Source of the DNA: Syntrophaceae bacterium UBA7544 | GTDB lineage: Bacteria > Desulfobacterota > Syntrophia > Syntrophales > Smithellaceae | Assembly (NCBI GenBank): GCA_002479215.1 | Contig: DLME01000260.1 | Span: 1-15,913, forward strand | Length of the DNA stretch: 15,913 nucleotides | Reading direction: 5' to 3' | Part shown: positions 7,796 to 14,209 of the stretch, piece after piece | Numbering within the stretch: position 1 is the first letter of the stretch | Layout of the letters: each line of letters opens with the position of its first letter | The notes under the pieces: model-generated | What the model was told of the DNA's origin: nothing | Database searches by the model: none | Seen by the model: the letters and a program-made list of their open reading frames with translations, nothing else | Program-made: the position numbers and the translations under genes

Positions 7796-9031
7796 TTATG
7801 CTTTTTTGGGTGGTTTAAGCAAGGCGAACGCCAGCACCAGCCCGACAACCGCGAGCACAGCCGTCGGATAAAAGGCGAAGGTGTATGTTCCAAACACATC
7901 TTTGGCCTGGCCGGAAATGATGCCCCCGATTATCGCTCCGAGACCATAGGCAAAAAACACCACTCCATAGTTACGAGCATAATGGGTCATGCCGAAGAAT
8001 GTCGCTGTCGCTGTCGGGGCAATTGCCAGCCAGCCGCCCAGACACAGCCAGAAACCGATAAAGCTGAACGTATAGAGGGTCGTGTCTCCCTCTTTGGCAA
8101 AAATCATAATAATCGATACGATGAGAATGATGATCAGATTGAGCAACGCAGCATTACGGGGCGTGATCTTGTCGGTCAACCAACCGAAAAGCGGACGTCC
8201 TAAGGCGTTAAAGCAGGCAAATACACCAACCAGGGTTGCCGCAGTTTCTTGTGAGATTTTAATGATTTCATTACCCACCGGTTTGGATATACCGATTGCC
8301 ATTAGGCCGGCAATCGAACCGATCAGAAAACATAAAAATAATCCCCAATATGCGCCTGTTTTCACCATTTCGCCAGGTGAACAGTCTGTTGCACAAACTG
8401 TGCCGGCAACCGGCTTCCAGCCTGCCGGAACCCAACCGGCAGCAGGAAATCTGAAAGGCAAACTCAGGATAACAAGAATAATTCCAAACGCTATTCCGAA
8501 ATACATGAAGGTTGTCGGTAATCCAACAGAAGGAATTAGGGCGCTCGCGATCTTGCCCGTAATCAGGGCTGATCCGCCGAAGCCGGCTAGCATCAAACCA
8601 AGCGCCAGACCTTTTTTATCGGGAAACCATTTCGCTCCCATAGCAACAGGACAACCGTAGACGAGACCGACACCCGATCCGGCAATAACACCATATGTCA
8701 AGGTCAAAAACCAAATATTGGAAGCAAAGCTGGAAAGCAGCCAGCCCAGACCGACAATAATGCCACCGATGATCCCGAGTTTACGCGGACCTAGCCTTTC
8801 CATTAAACGCCCGCCAAAAAACATCAGAATAGAAAAGAACGCCAGAAAAACCATGAAAGGCAAATTAGCCTGAAAAGCTGACACGCCGACAAAAGTTTCC
8901 CTGACCGGTTTCAGAAAGATGCTATAAGCATAAACCGCTCCCAAGCATACATTCATAACCAACCCTAAAACGACAAACAACCATCTGCCGCTTTCCGCAG
9001 ACACACCAAAAACCTTAGCATCATTACTCAT
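7796..9031 (-). CDS. MFS transporter, oxalate/formate antiporter (OFA) family
   Basis: This 411-residue membrane protein has about 12 hydrophobic segments in two halves, with a loop holding CATDCSPGEMVKTGAYWGLF in the middle. MFS motif A is seen as GGRLMERLGPR (about residues 73-83), and its second-half counterpart as GWLTDKITPRNA. The early YAYSIFLKPV stretch, the GCPVAMGAKWFPDKKGLALG segment and the GLMAIGISKPVG segment are typical of the OFA family, which moves oxalate, formate, lactate or related monocarboxylates. The true substrate cannot be read from sequence. The start at 9031 follows an AAGGGGGTG ribosome site. It is a single-gene unit, ending at the shared bidirectional terminator. 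The hydrogenase nearby makes formate or a fermentation acid an attractive but unproven substrate. Confidence 0.85.
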   Translation of the reverse strand: MSNDAKVFGVSAESGRWLFVVLGLVMNVCLGAVYAYSIFLKPVRETFVGVSAFQANLPFMVFLAFFSILMFFGGRLMERLGPRKLGIIGGIIVGLGWLLSSFASNIWFLTLTYGVIAGSGVGLVYGCPVAMGAKWFPDKKGLALGLMLAGFGGSALITGKIASALIPSVGLPTTFMYFGIAFGIILVILSLPFRFPAAGWVPAGWKPVAGTVCATDCSPGEMVKTGAYWGLFLCFLIGSIAGLMAIGISKPVGNEIIKISQETAATLVGVFACFNALGRPLFGWLTDKITPRNAALLNLIIILIVSIIMIFAKEGDTTLYTFSFIGFWLCLGGWLAIAPTATATFFGMTHYARNYGVVFFAYGLGAIIGGIISGQAKDVFGTYTFAFYPTAVLAVVGLVLAFALLKPPKKA

Positions 9032-9054
9032 TGAACACCCCCTTGTAAAATTAG

Positions 9055-9102
9055 CACATAGTGTGATTTTGAGCTTTTATAGTTTTATATTCCAAGAGTC
9101 AA
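9055..9102 (-). promoter_or_regulatory. Candidate promoter and small palindrome upstream of the MFS gene
   Basis: On the minus strand TTGACT (9097-9102) and TATAAA (9076-9081) are separated by 15 bases, shorter than the ideal 17. Between this and the gene lies CACA-tag-TGTG (9055-9065), an 11-base palindrome near the expected transcription start that could be an operator. The good -35 match and the position about 45 bases before the ATG support it; the short spacer counts against it. Confidence 0.35.
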
Positions 9103-9187
9103 TAAAAATGTATAAAATAAAAAAGGCTGAAAATTTCTCTTTTATTTTGTGTATTGGCAATAATAATGAGCTATCTCCGGAATGTGA

Positions 9188-9268
9188 TCAGGCCGCTTCA
9201 AGTATAGTTTGACCGGGATTAACGAATATTTCTTTGCCGTCAATTGTAATGTTTACCTTTGTCTCCAT
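9188..9268 (-). pseudogene. N-terminal ghost of a HoxU/NuoG-like [2Fe-2S] subunit
   Basis: An ATG at 9268 with a GGGAG ribosome site begins a 26-codon frame, METKVNITIDGKEIFV followed by NPGQTILEAA, then TGA. It mirrors the first 26 residues of the 595-residue hydrogenase subunit in this window (MEKKVPLTIDGK... AGQTILDCA), the first strands of a plant-type ferredoxin fold, before any cysteine ligand. Reading on after a one-base shift gives DHIPEIAHYYC, which faintly recalls the IPTLC part of the site, then a stop. A TTGACA lies upstream on the same strand (9307-9312 of the plus strand). I interpret it as the surviving 5' end of a lost paralogous gene; a real micro-ORF is a less likely alternative. 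Confidence 0.7.
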
Positions 9269-9339
9269 TTTCTGTCTCCCTTTTTACCCTAACTTTTAGA
9301 AGTGTTTGTCAATTATGTAGGAGCTTATTTTCCTGCTGC

Positions 9340-9386
9340 TTGACAAGGTATTCATTTGACATTAAATTAACAATGAATTTTATAAG
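9340..9386 (+). promoter_or_regulatory. Candidate promoter(s) for the Cys-rich small protein
   Basis: Two perfect TTGACA hexamers lie at 9340-9345 and 9356-9361. The second is followed by TTTATA at a 17-base spacing (9379-9384) or TATAAG at 19 bases (9381-9386); the first by TAAATT at 17 bases. Transcription would start about 40 bases before the ATG at 9435. The -35 match is strong, the -10 choice is uncertain. Confidence 0.45.
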
Positions 9387-9434
9387 TCGGGTTTTATTTT
9401 TCAATATTATTAAAAGAACTGAAAGGAGCAAAAA

Positions 9435-9698
9435 ATGAAAGATGACTGGAAACAAAAAATTATGTGTGCAATCGAATGTTTTAGATGCCATAAAAGTTTA
9501 AGCCTCCGCGACGAAAGAATTCTGTCCTGTTATGATCATGAAGCAATTTGCATGGATTGCAAAAGGCGAGAGGAGAAACTACCTGACTACAAGGCAATAT
9601 CCGGCGAAATACTGGCACAATGTTCAGTAGAGGTTGAGTTGACACAAAGTGATCCGGGATCGTATTGCCATAGCCATTTCTATCCTTATAAATGTTGA
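9435..9698 (+). CDS. Cys-rich small protein, possible zinc or Fe-S binder, unknown function
   Basis: This 87-residue soluble protein has nine cysteines (11, 15, 18, 32, 39, 42, 63, 78, 87) and several histidines (19, 35, 79, 81). The N-terminal half holds two CxxC pairs, ECFRCHKSL and ICMDCKRREE, about 20 residues apart, the geometry of a zinc ribbon. SCYDHEAIC bridges them. The C-terminal half, DPGSYCHSHFYPYKC, adds a second Cys/His cluster. The AAAGGAGC ribosome site eight bases before the ATG and its own promoter indicate a real gene. I do not recognise a named family. It stands alone on the plus strand between the transporter and the hydrogenase protease, and converges with the protease. 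It could be a metal-binding regulator or a redox-linked accessory factor; neither is shown. Confidence 0.7.
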   Translation: MKDDWKQKIMCAIECFRCHKSLSLRDERILSCYDHEAICMDCKRREEKLPDYKAISGEILAQCSVEVELTQSDPGSYCHSHFYPYKC

Positions 9699-9714
9699 TT
9701 TAATATTAAAGAAA

Positions 9715-9761
9715 CTTGGGTTCGGATTCCCAAGCTTACTTTGGGATTCATACCCGTGATT
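9715..9761. repeat. Tandem hairpin repeat at the 3' end of the protease gene
   Basis: CTTGGG-ttcggatt-CCCAAG (9715-9734) is a perfect inverted repeat. Overlapping it is CCCAAGCTTACTTTGGG (9729-9745), an imperfect hairpin, followed by ATTCATACCCGTGATT (to 9761). The part from 9730 matches 10350-10382 with only a few differences and one gap. It runs into the coding sequence of the protease and supplies its stop and last residues (QSRV). It sits between two convergent genes and may act as a 3' structure for both. Confidence 0.7.
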
Positions 9762-10242
9762 GATTCATCAATTTTAAAATGGCATTCACAGCCGGTTGCA
9801 CAAGCGCCTGCACCTTAGGCGAAAAGGTTCGTTTAAAATCAAAATCGTAACCGCGTATAGAGACCAGATGCGCTTGAGGTTCGCACTGATACATAGTTTT
9901 GAGAAATGCCAAAAGTGCGGAGGGCGTCATATGATGGGTAAATGAAGAGGAAGTGTATTGTGCTAAAACCGGCGAACAGTTGAGGTCATTCGTATCAGGA
10001 CCAACATGAGCATCAACAAAAATTATTCTATTATAGCCCATGAGCAGTTCCATAATTTCCGGTACAAGCTGGGATAGAAAAATTGAATCATTTTCATCAT
10101 TCAGTTCATCCAACCCGGTATCATCCTCTTCCAACATTTTCTGCCCCAGCTGACGGCGCAGTTCATTTATTACAACAAATGCAACACCGTCGTCTGCGCG
10201 GTCTATATTGCCATATCCAATGATAATAGTTTTGGAATCCAT
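9748..10242 (-). CDS. [NiFe]-hydrogenase maturation protease
   Basis: This is an endopeptidase of the HycI/HyaD/HoxW family, which cuts the C-terminal tail of the hydrogenase large subunit after nickel is inserted. The signature IIIGYGNIDRADDGVAFVV is at the N-terminus, with the nickel-sensing Asp in the DDG element. FVDAHVG carries the second Asp ligand and SFTHHMTPSALLAF the His. The frame can be extended to a TTG at 10254, but that codon lies in the T run of a terminator. I take ATG 10242 (164 residues). No Shine-Dalgarno is visible before it, which is unusual in this operon where all other genes have strong ones. Its presumed substrate is HoxH just upstream. The last residues are encoded by a repeat element shared with the end of hoxH. 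Confidence 0.88.
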   Translation of the reverse strand: MDSKTIIIGYGNIDRADDGVAFVVINELRRQLGQKMLEEDDTGLDELNDENDSIFLSQLVPEIMELLMGYNRIIFVDAHVGPDTNDLNCSPVLAQYTSSSFTHHMTPSALLAFLKTMYQCEPQAHLVSIRGYDFDFKRTFSPKVQALVQPAVNAILKLMNQSRV

Positions 10243-10252
10243 TTTATTTTTC

Positions 10253-10290
10253 AAAAAAACAGGCGGGTAAGCATCACACTTATCCGCCTG
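10253..10290 (-). terminator. Strong intrinsic terminator between hoxH and the protease gene
   Basis: On the minus strand CAGGCGGATAAG (10290-10279) pairs with CTTACCCGCCTG (10271-10260), a 12-base-pair stem with one wobble and a seven-base loop. Seven T residues (10259-10253) follow at once. This is a textbook rho-independent terminator for transcripts coming from hoxH. It ends only 10 bases before the protease ATG at 10242. The other strand has no T run, so it works in one direction. Confidence 0.85.
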
Positions 10291-10322
10291 AAAGATTACG
10301 CGTATTTATTCGTGAAATTCCA

Positions 10323-10382
10323 ATTCCGAAAGCGAAGCGGAATCGGTCTCCAAAGCTTGCTTTGGGGTTCATATCCGTGATT
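10323..10382. repeat. Tandem hairpin repeat at the 3' end of hoxH
   Basis: ATTCCG-aaagcgaag-CGGAAT (10323-10343) is followed by CCAAAGC-tt-GCTTTGG (10350-10365), a very tight hairpin, then GGTTCATATCCGTGATT. The segment 10350-10382 is a near copy of 9730-9761. It ends inside the stop codon of hoxH (TAA, 10381-10383 complement). With the copies near 9715 and 8 it suggests a dispersed palindromic element placed at gene ends. Confidence 0.7.
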
Positions 10383-11808
10383 AACGGCTGAGGCGATCAA
10401 GAACGGTGCCGTCCGCCGCGATCAATGTAACTTCCAGCGGCATTTTGCCTATGGCATGCGTGGAACACGACAAACAGGGGTCATAGCAGCGAATAGCCGC
10501 CTCCACTCTGTTTAACATTCCTTCAGTCAGTCTTGTGCCATCAACATAAGCCTTAGCCACTGCTCCGGCTGCTGTATGCATGGCCCAATTATTATTGCCG
10601 GTCGCCACAATGAGATTAACTCTGGTCAGAACACCGTTTTCATCTGTGCTGTAGTCATGGAAAAGCGTTCCGCGAGGCGCTTCAACTACGCCCACACCCT
10701 GACCGGGAACTTTCTCCAGTGGCGGATAAGTGCGAACATTATTGGACATAATATCCGGATCATCCAGCAACTGGCCAATACGTTCCAGACCATAAAGAGC
10801 TTCTATCATACGTGCGTAGTGATAATACAAAGAACCTTCTACAGGCATGCCGCCATTGATTTGCCTGAACAGCTTGAATTCTTCTTGAGCCAGTGGTGTG
10901 CCGATTTTGTCAATGACATTTAGTCTGCCCAATGGTCCAACGCGGTAAAAGCCTTGGGGAAAGCCCATCTTACGCAGGTAAGGATGCTTCAAAAAGGACC
11001 ACGGCTCAACATGCTCGGCAATAAAAGATAGATAGTGCTCCGGCTTAAACTGAGCCAGAAAATTGCCTTGCGCATCTTTCACGCGAATTTCACCGTCATA
11101 CAGTTGTAAGCCTCCCTCCGCATCTACCAGCCCCATATAATTGGACGGAAAAGAGGCAAAAGTTACTGCCGTTTCCTTATTGGCTTCGAGCCAACCTTTA
11201 GCTATGCTGATCGCCTCCTGAGCAACTGCGGTCATTGTTTTTAGCTCTGCTGCCATGGCTTTACGATTTTCTTCAGTCAATGGAGCATTGACTCCGCCGG
11301 GAACCGCGAAATTCGCATGAACGCGTTTTCCTCCCAGCCTTTCTATTATCTGCTGACCATAGCGGCGTAGGTTAACAGCTTTCAGTGCCAGTTTTGGATT
11401 TTCCTTAATTATTCTGAAAACGTTGCGCGTTGCGGGATCAGCATCAAAGCCAAAGAGTAGATCAGGCGCCGCCAGATGGAAGAAATGCATACCGTGTGAC
11501 TGAACAACCTGTCCCATGTGCATCAACTCGCGTAATAGTTTGGCCGGACGCGGAGGTTTGACGCGAGAAATTGCATCCCCTGCTTTAGAGGCTGCCAGGT
11601 GATGGCTGATCGGGCAGATTCCGCATATGCGCTGTGTGATTTGCGGCATTTCATAATACGGACGCCCTTCGCAGAATTTTTCCAAACCACGGAATTCGTC
11701 AACGTGGAAAAAAGTTTGTTCTACCGCACCTTGATCATCCAGATGTATTGTTACACGTCCATGGCCTTCAATACGTGTTACAGGTTCAATAGTTATCTTC
11801 CGACCCAT
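10381..11808 (-). CDS. hoxH: [NiFe]-hydrogenase large subunit, HoxH-type (group 3)
   Basis: This 475-residue catalytic subunit holds the Ni-Fe(CN)2CO centre and splits or forms H2 in the cytoplasm. The N-terminal metal-ligand motif is RICGICPISHH (Cys62, Cys65). The C-terminal one is DPCLSCSTH (Cys445, Cys448, His451). After His451 a 24-residue tail, AIGKMPLEV... to LSR, remains for removal by the maturation protease. KITIEPVTRIEGHGRVTIHL at the start and FRGLEKFCEGR are typical of group 3 bidirectional enzymes. No signal peptide is present. The start is set by GAGGAG, which overlaps the hoxY stop (12-base gap), so the two are coupled. The neighbours make group 3d (NAD-linked) most likely; 3b or 3c are less likely because of the HoxY type. 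All four nickel-ligand cysteines are intact. Confidence 0.93.
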   Translation of the reverse strand: MGRKITIEPVTRIEGHGRVTIHLDDQGAVEQTFFHVDEFRGLEKFCEGRPYYEMPQITQRICGICPISHHLAASKAGDAISRVKPPRPAKLLRELMHMGQVVQSHGMHFFHLAAPDLLFGFDADPATRNVFRIIKENPKLALKAVNLRRYGQQIIERLGGKRVHANFAVPGGVNAPLTEENRKAMAAELKTMTAVAQEAISIAKGWLEANKETAVTFASFPSNYMGLVDAEGGLQLYDGEIRVKDAQGNFLAQFKPEHYLSFIAEHVEPWSFLKHPYLRKMGFPQGFYRVGPLGRLNVIDKIGTPLAQEEFKLFRQINGGMPVEGSLYYHYARMIEALYGLERIGQLLDDPDIMSNNVRTYPPLEKVPGQGVGVVEAPRGTLFHDYSTDENGVLTRVNLIVATGNNNWAMHTAAGAVAKAYVDGTRLTEGMLNRVEAAIRCYDPCLSCSTHAIGKMPLEVTLIAADGTVLDRLSR

Positions 11809-11820
11809 AAATGTTCTCCT

Positions 11821-12366
11821 CTAATCATATGTAAATACTTCGGGCGGCAATATTACCGGTGTGCGGCCCGCAAGCAACTCAGTTAACGCATAATAAAATG
11901 CATCCGCCCTCGGCGGACAACCCGGAATGAACAGATCAACCTTGACGATTTTGTCAACTCCCACGACAAAATCCAGAGGCCTTCCCAGCTCCAAAGAATC
12001 CGGAATAACTCCATCAACAGTACTTTCCGTTTCAATATATGCACGCTTTAAGGCCACATCAGTACCCACCAGATTACGCATGGCCGGAACACCGCCAAAT
12101 GTTGCGCAGTCGCCAACTGCAATGAGTATATCGCAGCGTTCACGCATTTGCTTGGCGACTTCAATATTGTGAGTGTTACAGATAGCTCCTTCCAGAATAC
12201 CAACAGTTACGCCTTCTTTAGGCGGATGCTTGAGGTCTGTTATCGGACTCGATGTAAATTCAACCAATTCCGATAGCCCTACAATACGCTCATCAATATC
12301 CAGTAACGACATATGACATCCTGCGCAGCCTGCTAACCAGTCTGTCGCTATCTTGACTTTTGCCAT
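11821..12366 (-). CDS. hoxY: [NiFe]-hydrogenase small subunit, HoxY-type
   Basis: This 181-residue electron-transfer subunit carries the proximal [4Fe-4S] cluster. Ligands are Cys14 and Cys17 in DWLAGCAGCHMSLLDIDER, Cys87 in VGDCATFGG and Cys150 in FIPGCPPR. The length and the WLAGCxGCHMSLLD(I/M)DE opening are those of HoxY of NAD-reducing hydrogenases rather than the longer small subunits of uptake enzymes; there is no Tat signal. An AAAGGAG site precedes ATG 12366, 14 bases after the upstream gene. It passes electrons between HoxH and the Fe-S chain of the 595-residue subunit. Confidence 0.92.
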   Translation of the reverse strand: MAKVKIATDWLAGCAGCHMSLLDIDERIVGLSELVEFTSSPITDLKHPPKEGVTVGILEGAICNTHNIEVAKQMRERCDILIAVGDCATFGGVPAMRNLVGTDVALKRAYIETESTVDGVIPDSLELGRPLDFVVGVDKIVKVDLFIPGCPPRADAFYYALTELLAGRTPVILPPEVFTYD

Positions 12367-12380
12367 CTAGGCTTCTCCTT

Positions 12381-14168
12381 TCATTTAAGTGACTTGATCA
12401 CTTCAGTTGAAACTTCATCTATAGACACGGTAATATCCTTGCCCAGTTGTATTGATAATAATTGCAATGCTTCCCAATCCGGTTTTGCCTCGCCTAAAGG
12501 TTCCACCGCTTTATTAATACTCTGTATCCTTCCTTCAATATTGGTCAGGCTGCTGCTTTGCTCTGACCAGATTGCCGCGGGTAACACAAGATCTGCCTTC
12601 TCTGTGAGCTCTGATAAGTAACTTGCCTGCGCCACGATAAATGCATTTTGAGGAATTCTCTTGAATAGATCGTCGCCCGCGCAATTTTGCTCACCCAGTA
12701 AGACATATACAAGTTTGAGTGCGGCCGGATCATAACCGTTATTTAATCCTAATGCTGCCGCTGCTACGGTATTGACGCCTGATTCAACTATAATGTAGTT
12801 TACTTTATCTTCCAGTTTCTTGAGCTCCGCTATGGCAGCTTTGGTAATATCGGCGCCGTAGAGAATAAACGGATTCTCGGCTCTCCTGGCAACGTCAATG
12901 GCTGTGCTTATATCAGCCATCTCAATATTCATGAAGGCAAACGGAGCCAAACCATTTTTCTTGTCATCAACCACAATGAGTCTTGCTCCTTTGTCTACAG
13001 CACGTTTAATGATGAATGAAGCAACCGGCTGGTCGTTTAGCGGATCGGAACCGACAACAAGAATAATATCGCTTTTAGTAATATCTTCCAGTTTACTCTG
13101 AACTTTGTTGAAAATCCTGGGTGCCACCGTATTGATCAGGCCGATATTGGAGACTTGCAATTTCTGATTGAATAATTTTTTAATCAAATAAAGCGCTTCG
13201 TTAGATGAATAGCTGCCGGCAAGCACCCCTATCTCCGGAGCTTTGATTGTGTTGATCTGCTTGGCCAGCGTCTGGATTGCTTTTTCCCAGCTTATTTCTT
13301 CGGACTTCCCTTTGCCGCGTAAAAGGGGCTTGGTCAGTCTCGGGCGCGTATCATATAACGGTTCAAAACGGCCCATTTTACAAAGCAGCCCTTTATTAAC
13401 CGGAGCATCCCAATCGCCCATAATACACAGAACATTTCCGCCGCGTGTTACAACTTCTGTACCACAGCCGATGCTGCACTGATTACAGGTGCTTTTTACT
13501 TGTTTAGTCACGCTGTCTTTGCCCATAAAAGCGCTTCTTTTGTAAAATAGAGCTCCTGTTGGACAAACCTGAGTACAGGTGCCGCAGGAAATACAGGTAG
13601 ATTCACCAAGCGGAATATTGCCGTCTGCGTGAACCATACTCTCACTTCCACGCTGTCTTAAACCCAGGGTGTGATTAGCTACAAGCTCATCGCAGGCACG
13701 AATGCATCTTTCGCAGAGGACACACCGGTTGTGTTCCATCAGGTAGTATTTATGTGTGGCATCCAGTGGGAAAGCTTTCGTATAAGTGGGGAATACCCAG
13801 TGATCAACACGATAACGGTAACCGAGATCCTGCAATTCGCAATTGCCGCTCATCTCACAATATGGACAAAAATGATTTCTTTCCGAAAAGATCATATCCA
13901 GAACCAGCTTGCGGGCATCAATTACCGCTTTGGAATCTGTTTGTATTTCCATTCCATCGGTTACAGGAAATGTACACGAGGTCTGCAAATTACGTTGCCC
14001 TTTTATTTCTACTAGACACATCCGGCAAGCCCCAATAGGAGAGAGCGCAGGATGATTACAAAGTGTGGGGATAAAAATGCCATTTTCATTGGCACAATCT
14101 AAAATGGTTTGGCCTGCAGTAGCTTCCACATTTTTTCCATCTATTGTTAAAGGTACTTTTTTCTCCAT
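12381..14168 (-). CDS. HoxU/NuoG-like Fe-S subunit with a short molybdopterin-oxidoreductase-type tail
   Basis: This 595-residue protein relays electrons between hydrogenase and flavoprotein. Domains in order: [2Fe-2S] plant-type ferredoxin (Cys37, 48, 51, 65); NuoG-type His/Cys cluster ERNHFCPYCEMSGNC (His99, Cys101, 104, 110); two 4Fe-4S motifs CVLCERCIRAC (149-159) and CISCGTCTQVC (192-202); then the N-terminal Fe-S motif of the molybdopterin oxidoreductase fold, CNQCSIGC (228-235) with Cys263. Residues 280-595 resemble that fold (GVLAGSYSSNEALY, DIILVVGSDP, ADLVLPAAIWSE, NIEGRIQ) but are much shorter than in NuoG or formate dehydrogenase, so a pterin cofactor is unlikely. Start: ATG after AAGGAG. 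It sits 41 bases after the NuoF-GltD gene. It is larger than classical HoxU (about 240 residues), which equals its first 240 or so residues. Confidence 0.88.
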   Translation of the reverse strand: MEKKVPLTIDGKNVEATAGQTILDCANENGIFIPTLCNHPALSPIGACRMCLVEIKGQRNLQTSCTFPVTDGMEIQTDSKAVIDARKLVLDMIFSERNHFCPYCEMSGNCELQDLGYRYRVDHWVFPTYTKAFPLDATHKYYLMEHNRCVLCERCIRACDELVANHTLGLRQRGSESMVHADGNIPLGESTCISCGTCTQVCPTGALFYKRSAFMGKDSVTKQVKSTCNQCSIGCGTEVVTRGGNVLCIMGDWDAPVNKGLLCKMGRFEPLYDTRPRLTKPLLRGKGKSEEISWEKAIQTLAKQINTIKAPEIGVLAGSYSSNEALYLIKKLFNQKLQVSNIGLINTVAPRIFNKVQSKLEDITKSDIILVVGSDPLNDQPVASFIIKRAVDKGARLIVVDDKKNGLAPFAFMNIEMADISTAIDVARRAENPFILYGADITKAAIAELKKLEDKVNYIIVESGVNTVAAAALGLNNGYDPAALKLVYVLLGEQNCAGDDLFKRIPQNAFIVAQASYLSELTEKADLVLPAAIWSEQSSSLTNIEGRIQSINKAVEPLGEAKPDWEALQLLSIQLGKDITVSIDEVSTEVIKSLK

Positions 14169-14209
14169 TTCCTGCTCCTTGCAAAATATTTAATAAGCTC
14201 ACATAAGAT

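Noticed and set aside
8082..8660. 192-codon plus-strand frame opposite the MFS gene
   Set aside because: It is antisense to a clear membrane protein, Pro/Ile/Lys-rich without motifs; long antisense frames are common opposite such genes.
7673..12402. Shared 13-mer CTTGATCACTTCA near 7673 and 12390
   Set aside because: One copy encodes the end of the 595-residue subunit and the flanks do not match, so it is probably coincidence.
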